Shown here in pieces: positions 54,961 through 64,000 of a DNA stretch of 64,000 nt. This DNA comes from Rhyacophila brunnea (Eukaryota; Arthropoda; Insecta; Trichoptera; Rhyacophilidae). Position 1 is the stretch's first letter. Every line of letters starts with the position of its first letter. The notes below the pieces were generated by a model. It was not told the origin of the DNA and made no database searches. It saw only the letters and a list, made by a program, of their open reading frames with translations. The DNA lies in NCBI GenBank assembly GCA_022495005.1, contig JAGYXB010001100.1, positions 2,108,001-2,172,000 on the forward strand, given 5' to 3'. Made by a program: the position numbers and the translations under genes.

Positions 54961-55367
54961 ATATTATAAATTTTCAAGGGCATCATGATGTGCGAAGAGG
55001 TATTCGAATCTGGTCGATTCAAATTTTAAACAATATGGAACATTCGAAACAAGTGAATTAAAATTTACTAAAATTATTTACTTACATATTATTGTTAATT
55101 TATCAATGAATTGATTGAAACACAAATTCGTATTAATAAAAACCCAAATCATATGTGTCCAACCTTTTCGCCTCCGTGTGCCAGACTGAGTGAAGACGCA
55201 CATAAAATAAATAATGTAAAGATTATGTAGCTCATGGCTTCCCACCCCATTTCGAGTCGCAATTTCCTTATGTAATATCCTAGTAACTTGCAACCATAGA
55301 ACAGATTAATAAATAGAATTTCGATAGGCTATACCCAAATACACTACATTTTGAAGCAAAGTTTACA
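54961..55367. other. Spacer, nothing recognised
   Basis: A 71-codon minus frame (55078-55293) has no motif. Confidence 0.35.
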
Positions 55368-55808
55368 ATGTGTGAGTGTCCTACGAAAATGAAACACACA
55401 TTATATACGTGCAATAGTGTGTGTTGCAACCTTCAAATATAGTATACACCAATACTGAATGAGCGTCAGTGTATAAACCGAGAGCAGTTCTTAGAACGAA
55501 GAACAAGCTTGACACGTGTTTAAGTTTATCCCATATTCTTCCACACTTCAGAACGGTTGCCGGTTACTTCACACCCGTTAAATATTTTAATTCCCATTAA
55601 TTCTGTGTTCCCTGCTTGCAATATTAGCCAATTAGCATTCTATATTTATATGTGTAAAGTTGTAACCATGTCCGATCATAAGAAGATCATAACTCACATA
55701 TATCAGAAAAGAGACTTAACTCAAAAATTGCAATTATTCAGGAGGGACATTTTAATTTTTATTCGATCTTTGATTCTCCGTATTTTCAAAACATTGAGAC
55801 AAAAATAA
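55368..55808 (+). pseudogene. Unidentified ORF with two premature stops
   Basis: From ATG 55368 to TAA 55806-55808 one reading frame of 147 codons is interrupted only by TAG at 55440-55442 and TAA at 55521-55523. The N-terminal part is Cys-rich (CECPTKMKHTLYTCNSVCC); the C-terminal part is basic and hydrophobic (RRDILIFIRSLILRIFKTL). It is in no repeat family of this window. I cannot name it. Two point nonsense changes with no frameshift suggest a recent decay or a chance frame. Confidence 0.35.
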
Positions 55809-56080
55809 AATAAAAATTCACGTTTCGAAGATATTTCTCACATATGCGTACTGGAAAAGCGACGCAACTAAAAAATGTCACTGTTCAAATTCACACAACG
55901 TCAAATATGGCCCAGTGGAAAAGTAACACTTGTGAAATCTAGGGATAAAAAAATAAAAAAAATTACTTTCGCATATACGCACATGTAGATGGCGCTAGCG
56001 AGGTTCTAGTGGTGATGATAACAGAAAATCGACGTATTTGAGTTAGGTCTCTTTTCTAATACATGTGCGATAATATGAAC
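55809..56080. other. Spacer
   Basis: Nothing recognised. Confidence 0.35.
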
Positions 56081-56222
56081 CTCCACATAGTGGAGATTTA
56101 TATTAACTGATTTTTGTTTTTACGAGAAATATATGTCATCCACTGCTTAACCTATTAGGTCCATACTCTAACTCTTACACACATTGGAAAAATAATAAAT
56201 ATGTTTATTTGCCAGACCCAGA
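56081..56222 (-). mobile_element. SINE-B fragment (inverted, tRNA head lost)
   Basis: CTCCACATAGTGGAGATT, TTTTTACGAGAAATATATGTC, TAACCTATTAGGTCCATACT and TTGCCAGACCCAG. The promoter-bearing head is missing. Confidence 0.8.
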
Positions 56223-56658
56223 CGATATTAACCGTCTCGCATATCTAAACTAGCCTCGTCTGCTACACAGCCACAAATCAAGCCTTGTATGGATGTCGCA
56301 CTAATATTAATCACATAGCCACCGCGCACACAATTATGAACCAGGCAACAGTGACGATTGTAACCTCTCGAAACGTCAAAGCCGTCAACAATATTAAACG
56401 CCAAACAAAAATGCCACCAGACGTCAAAACAGCGATTATTGAGTGCAGAAATCTTCTGAAGTGGTCTCTCTATTGCAGGGGTTGCAAACCTTTTGCATAC
56501 CACGCGCCAATTTTTTTCACAGACGAGTTCAGATGCGCCATACAAGTCGAGCACCTTTTCTACCTTCTTACGTTCACGGTTGGGGATGGAAAATAGGGAT
56601 AGGGGTAGGATCTGCTTCGCTTAGGGGAGGAAAAGGAATAACTCAATCACGAAATTAA
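56223..56658. other. Open frames on both strands, possible hAT end
   Basis: CAGGGGTTGCAAACC (56476-56490) resembles a hAT terminus. The 108-codon minus frame (56228-56554) and the 103-codon plus frame overlap; neither has a trustworthy domain. Confidence 0.35.
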
Positions 56659-57093
56659 ATTGAAGACACAAGTGGATGAAGGAGTTATGTTACAAAATCA
56701 AAGTTTTGAGTAAATTGAGGTCAATGTTTTTTGATGTATTTTTTTCAGTTGAGGATAATTTAACTAGTGATGTATTCAAGTGGTAACTAAGGATCGCACA
56801 ATTTTACCAACGTCAGAAATAGTTTGTTAAAATCTTCAAATAATGTGTAATTTATTTAAAAAACGTGTACATGACACCTTCATCCGCTAAAAAAAATAAC
56901 AAAATAAAACTAAAACTAAAAAAAATAAAGTAACCTAGTCCCTTCATCCCTTGCCGTAATGCCAGACCAATGAACATTTTAAGATGTTTGATAGATCCAT
57001 GTGAAAGATGGATACATAACACCTTCATCCGCGCAATAAAAAAGCTTTGTCATAAAATGTAACATAACACCTTCATCCACTTGTGTCTTCAAT
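56659..57093. mobile_element. Foldback MITE with CACCTTCATCC repeats
   Basis: Arms 56659-56693 and 57059-57093 are inverted with one mismatch (ATTGAAGACACAAGTGGATG). Flanking TTAA lies next to both. Inside the right half ACACCTTCATCCGC occurs at about 56875 and 57020 in addition to the terminal copy, and CCCTTCATCCC near 56940. Likely transposase-binding repeats. Non-coding. Confidence 0.78.
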
Positions 57094-57105
57094 TAATTAA
57101 TTTAT

Positions 57106-57306
57106 GCCAGTTCAAAAAACACACGTTTATTGGAGCACCGATCTACAATAGTCAGAAATGATCTCTTGGACGAGAGGGTGATCGCTATCGTGGACCAGCT
57201 GCTATCATCATACCAAAACCTCAGGTCTCTAGACCAGTATGCTGTCTATCTATCGACAAATTTAAAAAATCTCGTATTTCACAACCAGTGTTCTCAGATT
57301 CATTGA
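57106..57306 (+). other. Coding-like ORF fragment without start
   Basis: Open from about 57106 to TGA 57304-57306, with readings NDLLDERVIAIVDQLLSSYQ and YAVYLSTNLKNLVFHNQC. Balanced residue use resembles real protein. No start codon, repeat membership or family recognised; possibly an exon or transposon coding remnant. Confidence 0.3.
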
Positions 57307-57789
57307 TTAGAGAGGTTGTTTAAAATATTGTTATTATTACTTTTTTCCTTTTCCTCAACATTCTTCTCAAACAGACTCACGAGGTTTTAACAGTACGGTG
57401 ACGATATGCATGGTTAGTAAAAACATCATTTTTCTGATTATACAATCAACTCAGTTTAATTTTTCTATATAGTTAGTTACTCACGCTATCGCTTCGTACT
57501 GTTTAATAAATTACAATGGGGAGTGTTTTAGCACACATGGGTATTGTAAACATAAAGGTCAGAAAATAAACCAGATTATTTATCATACAACGTGTTCACT
57601 AGGGTTTGTAATACCGTGATAATCCCGGATATATTGAAATAGTACCGATCTTTTGGGATTAGTTTTAATATGTCTTATCACTATTAGATTAAATTACAGT
57701 AACACAGTTAAAAATACTGTGTTACTTAAATCTAAAGATTAAGTTATAACTAGAAAATAAAATATTTTAATATAAATACTAGCTAAGTA
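57307..57789. other. AT-rich spacer, nothing recognised
   Basis: No signal. Confidence 0.4.
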
Positions 57790-58455
57790 CAAGGTCTAAG
57801 CTTCTAAGTGTTCATCCGTGAGAAAACAAACCCAACTTCTTCTTCTTCGATGGCGATACAGCTCAAGTCGAGCCCTGGCCTCCTCCACCGCCGTCCTCCA
57901 GTCGGAACGGTCCTCCGCACGTCTTTTCCAGTTCCTGATTTTTAGCAGCTGGTTGGCATCTTTTGTAATGTTATCACCCCATCGTGTGCGTGGCTTTCCC
58001 ACTGGCCTTTTCCCCCTGGGTTTCCTTCGAGGATCTTCTTCGGTATCCGTGACTCAGGCATGCGCTGGACATCGCCTGCCCTGTTTAGCCTCTGGAGTTT
58101 TATGAAGGTGGAGAGTTTTGAATCTTGGTATAAGCGGTATAGTTCCGTGTTGTACCTAATTCTTCACTCCCTACCATCATTCATGGGTCCGTATATCCGC
58201 CTCAGGATCATTCTCTCAAAGCAGTCCACCATTTCAGCTGCTTTCATATTTAGCGTCCATAACTCTATAACGTCTCCATCTCGTCCATAACCAGTCTCTA
58301 TCTCGTCCATAACCAGTCGCACCCATATGCAACGACTGTGCGTATGACGGTTTTATAGAGCCGTATCTTAGTTTTTCTGTGGACAAAAAACCCAACAAAT
58401 GAGGTAATATTCTAAGTTGCCTCATTGTTACTTTTGTTTCGTCAAGGATAAACAT
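57790..58455 (-). pseudogene. RTE-like LINE ORF2 C-terminus
   Basis: On the minus strand, frames give AAEMVDCFERMILRRIYGPM, RAGDVQRMPESRIPKKIL, then GKPRTRWGDNITKDANQLL and NWKRRAEDRSDWRTAVEEA. This is the conserved 'ERMILRRIYGP ... R.W.D.I..D ... A.DR..WR' end of RTE-type retroelement ORFs. Frameshifts separate the blocks; endonuclease and RT palm are absent. GC-richer than the flanks. Confidence 0.82.
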
Positions 58456-58462
58456 TTAGAAC

Positions 58463-59470
58463 AGCGGTTCTCACGAGAAATTTAACTGTGGCCGCACAAT
58501 TAACATTGAGAGTGCTATGAAAACGTCTGGTGGCCGCACCAAATTTTATTTTTGTTGTGATTGGAAAAATTAAAGCTAAATTTTATTTACATACTAAGAA
58601 AATGGATCAATTTATTTATAGACAAGTCCGTTTAAGGCTATACCTCAGCTGAGGCAATGGTCTAAAAAGATCGTGACTAGGCGATGCGCGGATTGCGGGT
58701 CGCGGGTGCAAATGACACAAACCGAACGAAATATAATTTGTCATATAAATTCAACATGCGTCCTTTTTATGTTATGTTTATTATTATATTCGTAATAATA
58801 ATAGTATATTCATTGACATGTTTTTTTTTTCAAGTACATGCGGAACGTGTTTAAGTCATCTTTACACGATTTAAGAATAGGTATATTCATCCGACTCCAT
58901 CACAAAAGAAATTGACGTGCGAACAGGTCGACTAAATCTCTCCGAATGGCAACGCGCCTCACCGCGGCCGAAATTTCGTTCCACATAGTGTTGAAAATTA
59001 TTTTCCGTTTCACTTATGTACACTCTTAATAAAAGACATTTGAACATTTTAGTACATATCTATTTATTTAAAAATAATGAAAATGGAAATTCCTCGGTTC
59101 TCCTTTTTTCCAATGCGAGCCGATGGCTGCTTCAAAGTTTACATCTGTCAACTGGCTTCGATATTTGTTTTTTTATGAAGTGCATTATACTGAATGATTT
59201 TTCACAGTATACAGTACTAGGAAAAATCGACAATATTAATAAAAAAAATATTGTTGCTTATTCTTTGAATTGACTTTATTTTCAGAAACGGACTATTTCA
59301 CGCATAATCTCATGAGCGTGGAAAGAAATTTAAGACAAGTCATGTGTATTTATTTATTCAACTAATTTCATAATTTTATAAATAAATTTTTGAAAATATT
59401 ATTCTGTAAAGCGCTGGTGGCTGCTGAAAAACCCCCTGGTAGCCGCATTCTATAACCTTGAAGTTCTTCA
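58463..59470. mobile_element. Possible hAT element hosting P1 (weak ends)
   Basis: CAGCGGTTCTCACGAG at 58463 with GTGGCCGCACC, and GCGCTGGTGGCTGCTG with TGGTAGCCGCATTC at about 59410-59450, resemble paired subterminal GGCCGC motifs of a hAT. No clean TIR or duplication. The frame at 59016-59273 starts in P1 and is not a gene. Confidence 0.4.
58632..59029 (+). mobile_element. P1 piggyBac-like MITE (complete)
   Basis: TTAAGGCTATACCTCAGCTG to TGTACACTCTTAA; TTAA at 58632-58635 and 59026-59029. 398 bp. Confidence 0.88.
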
Positions 59471-59753
59471 ATCACGAAATGTGTTTGTATACTTTAATAT
59501 ATGTACATATAATATGTAAAATTGTGTCGACGGTTATATTCGAGTCAGTTTATACGCTGTGAAAGAATTTTTATACACTAATGACTAAAGGCACCGTGAA
59601 ACAGACAAAACTTTTTTTTAAACATGTCATTAATTTCTTTCTTATCTACTCAATTATAATAATACAACGCTTCTTAAAAATATTCTAGGAATTTTACCTA
59701 TTACCTAATAATGTGTATGTGGGACGAAGTTTTCAGCCGCTGTCTGTTTATTG
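59471..59753. other. Spacer
   Basis: Nothing recognised. Confidence 0.4.
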
Positions 59754-60081
59754 TTAAGACGGTACTTCAATGAAACGGCAAATAATTTTCAACTATAGGT
59801 GCGACGAAATTTCGGACTTGCTGGCAATCGGAGAGCGAAAGTTGAGCCGTGAACAACACGTCAATTTGTTTTGTGATGGCGACGGGGGAATTAATTCTTA
59901 AATCGTGTAAAGATGACTAAAAAACGTTACCCATTTACTTGAAAAAGAAAACATGTCAATGAATATATTATTATTATTAGTAATAGAACAATAAAGATTA
60001 CATTAAATGAGCGTCACGCGTCATTTACACAATCTTCGCGTCGCGTAGTCACGATCGTTTTAGACAATGCCCCAGCTGAAA
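59754..60081 (-). mobile_element. P1 piggyBac-like MITE (right end truncated)
   Basis: TTAAGACGGTACTTCAATGA to GACAATGCCCCAGCTGAA, ending before the terminal TTAA. Confidence 0.85.
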
Positions 60082-60476
60082 ATTATTATGATGCACGCGG
60101 TGTAGGATGTGTTCAGGAATCATACAACATCTGGCGGAGAACGATATTTATTTTATTAAAGGTTTGCACGATATAGCGTAAATACAGTTTATTTCTATAT
60201 TATGAATGTAAATGCTCGAGAGTTGAAGATACGACTGACAAGAAGTGTTCGCCGTTCCCAGCGCGTCGTTGGAATACACGGCTATGTTTGTCTTGCCTTC
60301 TCGGAATTTGTTATAATAATATCTAAAGCCAGTTTGTACTGAAAATAAAAATTGAACTTCTGATTATGAGACTGCCAGAAGCCAGTCCCGGCCCGATCTC
60401 CGAATGGAGGTCAATTGAATGGATATCATTACCTACATGTATACTATCGGTACAAATACTGGAGAAATAAATTGTT
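60082..60476. other. Spacer, nothing recognised
   Basis: No signal. Confidence 0.4.
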
Positions 60477-60996
60477 ACGATGGCCGCGCGGCTTAAGCGT
60501 CGGCCTATAGTGTCGTGGGTCCCAGGTTCGAATCCTGTGTCTGGCAAGTACACATATTGTTTTTCAATTTGTGCATGAGTCAGAGTATGGACGTAATAGG
60601 TTGAGCAAGTGGCTGACATCCATTTCTCGTAAAAAAAAAAACAAAATCTGTTAATACAAACCTCCAACTCTGTGGAGATATAATATCGTCTCTGTTCTGG
60701 CAGAACACACTAACTGAAGGATACTAGTTTTGAGTAATTTGACTTTGAAGTTGTTAACATGTTTGAAATGGTCTATCATGTGAGTTTATTAAGTAATCGT
60801 AAAAAGGATGACTTTAAAATAAAGAATTTATTTATTAAGAAGGTTTCCAGACGGCAAAGTTTGAAATAAGGTTTTTTTAACAACATATTTAATAACATTT
60901 TGGTATAACTAACTCAATATGTCATTTTTTCGAATTAGTGTCATCTGCCAGAACAGTGACGATAATGATCCTATTAGGATCGGATATGGTCGGAAT
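60477..60996 (+). mobile_element. SINE-B interrupted by a 279-bp TIR element
   Basis: Head and body (60477-60680: GGCCGCGCGGCTTAAGCG, B box AGGTTCGAATCCTGTG) and tail (60967-60996: GATCCTATTAGGATCGGA) are separated by the insertion at 60685-60963. Confidence 0.85.
60685..60963. mobile_element. Short TIR element inside SINE-B
   Basis: ATCGTCTCTGTTCTGGCAGA and its complement at the right (TCTGCCAGAACAGTGACGAT) are inverted with one mismatch in 20, followed by ACACTA-type extensions. AAT at 60682-60684 and 60964-60966 is the possible 3-bp duplication. Non-coding. Confidence 0.8.
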
Positions 60997-61492
60997 GAAC
61001 GAATGAATACAATCCCGGTACCTGGAGGTTGAGGCCGGGATAGAGAATATTCATAATGAAATATCCAGATGGAACGTTCTGTCCGGTATTTCAATCCCTG
61101 GTGGATATCGTGATTCGTGACCGAGAAAAATTAATGAATTTTGAAAATGAGTCCTTCTTTAATTATATGACGTATTCTGTTACTTGAAAAAAGTGTTGTT
61201 TGCGTGATCTAATTAACTAATTGATTATTTTGGCTGGGTTAAACAAGTATCTATTATTATTAATTATATGTTTGTACCTACCTATGTAGGATGAACCCAT
61301 TTCTATACAGACGGGCCAAAAGAAGAGACTAGACAGGGTCGCGCCAAGGGTGTGTGCTGGTCAGGTGCCAGCTTAAAATTGCTACCCCCATCCCCAAATA
61401 AAAAAAAATGGTTTTAAGTAGTGGAAATATGAAAGATATCAAAGCAAGGTTGAAATAATTATTTTATTTTCATCAAAATATGACATAAACCA
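60997..61492. other. AT-rich spacer, nothing recognised
   Basis: No signal. Confidence 0.4.
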
Positions 61493-61500
61493 GCGATTTC

Positions 61501-62130
61501 CAAAGTGGGAGGCGCGCTTCCCCAGGGAGTGTTGCAAAGGGAGACGCTAAAAGTTTAACACAATAATTAATGTAGCCACAGGTTTACAGTTTGCAAATGC
61601 ATAGTTTATAAAACGGCCGCTAGTTATAAACTACATAAAAAAAACAGTCGTATAAAAGGTTCTTTGCAAACCTGCCTGAAAATATGGAGACTAATTTTAT
61701 AATATCGTGAAAAAAATAAATAAAAGGGTCAAATATTAATGTTGAAATTTGAGGCAAATTTGTTTAGGAACGATAATTTTGTTGTTAAAATTGTCTATTT
61801 GGTTGAAAATTAAAAAAAAATGAGTGAATAAATCTACTAATGCATTCACTGATTTAAAAAAAACAAAGTGAAGGCATTCATAAAAAATTGGAGCTTTGGA
61901 AACCAAAATTACAAAAAAAAATAAGTTCGCCATGTTTCCACTTTTAAATGATTTCTGCGGCAGATGTATTGAAGCAAACAAAAATCTATTTACTGAGTCC
62001 TTGGTCAGTTTGCTAATGCACTTTTCACATTTATTTATTAATAGTAAACAAATGAAATAAAAGGGGGTAGGCGCCAAGATTAGATTTTTTTAAAAGGGAG
62101 GCGTGGTAACATAAAGTTTGGAAACCACTG
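61501..62130 (+). mobile_element. hAT element, CAGCGATTTCCAAA family (complete)
   Basis: CAGCGATTTCCAAAGTGGGA and ...AGTTTGGAAACCACTG; ACATAAAC is duplicated at 61493-61500 and 62131-62138. Retains transposase fragments near 61860-62040 (plus strand), frameshifted. It supplies the empty site for the palindrome at 49301-50698. Confidence 0.94.
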
Positions 62131-62138
62131 ACATAAAC

Positions 62139-62721
62139 TATGCCTTTGTGATTTATAAAGTGAAGCTACTAGAATTTATCGATAGACTAACGAAGTACAA
62201 TTTATGAAACATCGAATAAAAATGTCCCGCAGGCGACTTTTTTACTATCCGTAAAATAAGCTAATGAGAAAAATTATTTTTCTTTTATCTTTCTTTATGA
62301 CTCTCATTTTCTGGTGCTCTTTGTTGTAAGTACAGAGAATTATATTTTTCAGAAACGTTATATTAGAATTAGACCATCAAACTGACCCACACATTAAATC
62401 TTTGAAAGAATACTTTTCTATATTTTCATTTTTTTGCCGTTCTGTGGTAAATGTAAGGTAATAGTCAACGTGCCTAGGTACTTCATACCTAATATATATC
62501 ATAACATAAGATTCAGTTTATGTAATTAAATAACATATTTATTTTTCAAACAATCATTCAAAATATTTATTTTCGGACCTTTGCCGCCCGGGTGTTTCGC
62601 GCCCCTAACACCCCCGCTAGGCGCATCGCTGAGACTAGAGCAGGAGCAGCTTTTGTGATACAAAGGTATGGACAAGAGTCGGAAACTTGAACCAAAAATA
62701 CTGATAATGAAAGCTGAATAA
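62139..62721. other. AT-rich spacer, nothing recognised
   Basis: GCAGGCGACTTTTTTACTAT near 62229 is a small piece of the CATGGCC family. Confidence 0.4.
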
Positions 62722-62800
62722 GATGGGCGATCTGCTTATGCGTCGGTTTGTAATGTCGTGGGTCTCAGGTACACATCATGGGTCTCGCAAATACAAGCAC
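62722..62800 (+). mobile_element. Degenerate SINE-B head
   Basis: GGGCGATCTGCTTATGCGTC with TAATGTCGTGGGTCTCAGGT parallels the head at 60481-60530; the B box is lost. Confidence 0.45.
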
Positions 62801-62884
62801 ACCGTCCACCTACCAAAATGTGTCCGCACACATGTTTTTAAGCCCCGCACATTCCTCACACAAAAATATTGTAAAAGAAAGTTT

Positions 62885-63306
62885 CACAAGGGGGGGGGGG
62901 GGGACAGGGCTCTAGCCTGGGGGCCCGGAATCAAGGAGGGCCCAGCGTGGCGGGTAGACCAGATAACTGAGATAAACATATATCACAAATTTGCTCTAAT
63001 AGTAAAAAAAAGTCGCCTGCGCGCTACTTTACTTCTTGACCAATAAATTTTTCAAATAATTACGTGACGGTGCGGTATAATTTTTGATTATTTTGTGTTG
63101 ATGCTCGACAACTCCACAATTCAAGATAATGCATTAAAATACAAAAATCGCTAATAATACACTAAATACTCTTATTTTATTTTAACTTAAACACCATTTA
63201 CAAAAAACCACTATAGAGCGTCACACTGCCTTTAACCATAGTGATAGGTAGGGGGACCCGCTAAAAAACCTAGCCTAAGGGCCCGCATCAGGATGTGGGG
63301 CCCATG
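62885..63306 (+). mobile_element. CATGGCC-family MITE, left end missing
   Basis: TTCACAAGGGGGGG, GACAGGGCTCTAGCCTGGGG, AAAAAGTCGCCTGCG, ATAGTGATAGGTAGGG and ATGTGGGGCCCATG at 63306. The G-run at 62890-62903 lies where the left terminus should be. Confidence 0.82.
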
Positions 63307-64000
63307 CTTGTGTTAATATATGTAGTGATAAATAAATAAATAGATAATAGGTATATGTGAAAAAATATGAATATAGATATTAAGTACACCATTTTCATCC
63401 TAGAGCTGGAGTGCAAAGTTATGAAGTGGCAACTCTAAAATTATAGTGGTTTTATAAACGAGATCAAACGCAGTAACTGGGTCGTGATTGTTGATTTGAT
63501 AGGATACGATAGACATCTCTAGTTATAACTTTAAACGATTGAGTAATAAATTCGATTTGTGTTATGAATTTTCTATACACACATTTGGGAACGTTCGTGT
63601 CAGGATTGCGTTTGAGAATATGTTCCCATTATGTGACCTTTCAGCCTTGTGAGGTTAAAATACTACTGGGCCTATCCTAAAAATGATGTCAACTGTTTTA
63701 CATAGATATACAGTTAGTAGGTGCACACCTTCAATTAGTGTGGTGAACTTTGTGTTATGAATTAACTAGATAAATTACCTACATGCGAAAATTGTTTACA
63801 AATTGTACACAAAAGGTGTTCTGTAAATACATAATAATATGGAAGCGTTTAATTTTTATAAAATAAAAAAAAATATTAACACTTATTCTTTCAGAGATAT
63901 GCATGAATTAATCCACTGTTGAATGAAGGCCTAATCAAGACGACTGCATCATTCTCTGTCCTGGCTTTGAACTTTCGCTGAACTCAGCCGCGCACACAGA
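63307..64000. other. AT-rich spacer, nothing recognised
   Basis: No termini, ORF or RNA signal was seen up to the window end. Confidence 0.45.

Noticed and set aside
56228..56554. Short-chain dehydrogenase-like reading on the minus strand (GGYVINISATSIQGL)
   Set aside because: The motif resemblance is one short stretch without a nucleotide-binding GxxxGxG or YxxxK, and an equally long frame exists on the other strand.
60323..60667. 114-codon minus-strand ORF
   Set aside because: Overlaps the SINE-B copy in reverse; its sequence is the complement of the tRNA-like head and body.
61736..62077. 113-codon minus-strand ORF
   Set aside because: It is the antisense of a hAT transposase fragment on the plus strand.
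1..64000. CRISPR array, bacterial operon or prophage
   Set aside because: No regularly spaced identical repeats, no ribosome-binding sites before ORFs, and eukaryotic SINE/LINE content throughout.

Overview
The window looks like intergenic DNA from a large, AT-rich arthropod nuclear genome, most likely an insect. The grounds are: no operons or dense ORFs; dozens of nested DNA transposons and retrotransposon scraps; two tRNA-derived SINE families with internal A/B-box promoters; CR1/Jockey-like, RTE-like and R1-like non-LTR remnants; one mariner; and short TAGGTACCTA-type simple motifs. The repertoire (many hAT families of the ZBED5/GTF2IRD2-like kind, piggyBac-type TTAA MITEs) would fit a hemipteran such as an aphid relative, or a lepidopteran. 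The sequence alone does not decide this. No intact host gene, rRNA gene, CRISPR array or functional tRNA gene was found.

Most of what can be resolved is mobile DNA, and many boundaries are fixed by target-site duplications (TSDs) that I read directly. hAT-type elements with 8-bp TSDs, some with small mismatches, lie at 103-1023, 8319-8555, 8583-8894, 11224-11961, 12258-12951, 13119-13703, 16236-17538, 19064-19404, 19973-20212, 21166-21997, 23747-24535, 31895-32516, 45317-45871, 45919-46279, 49012-51384, 52017-52942 and 61501-62130. TTAA-flanked piggyBac-like MITEs form two families: P1, about 350-400 bp, seven copies; and P2, built as a giant inverted repeat, five copies. Another frequent family, here called TTACAAG, has six copies. 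Autonomous proteins survive only as broken pieces.

Layout. 1-8 kb: a hAT copy, CR1/Jockey-like LINE pieces, foldback MITEs, a P1-in-P2 nest and a 0.7-kb pentanucleotide array. 8-14.7 kb: hAT MITEs, an RTE tail, and a P1 copy split by an R1-clade LINE. 15-25 kb: SINEs and hAT nests. 25-31 kb: a three-element nest, a P2 copy and a mariner/hAT junction chimera. 31-38 kb: two hAT copies in tandem, SINEs, R1 and LINE-like repeats. 38-47 kb: sparse repeats, a four-family mosaic and several unexplained coding-like islands. 49-51.4 kb: the most striking structure, a nearly perfect 1.4-kb palindrome inside a hAT copy. 52-64 kb: further hAT, P1, RTE and SINE copies, and a broken ORF at 55.4-55.8 kb.

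Nothing here works as a pathway. The interest lies in the relative chronology recorded by nesting, in empty-site paralogs within the window that validate the TSDs, in the long hairpin that could feed small-RNA production, and in a few coding-like islands (22.1, 39.8-40.4, 43.9-44.6, 55.4-55.8 and 57.1-57.3 kb) that match no transposon family I recognise.
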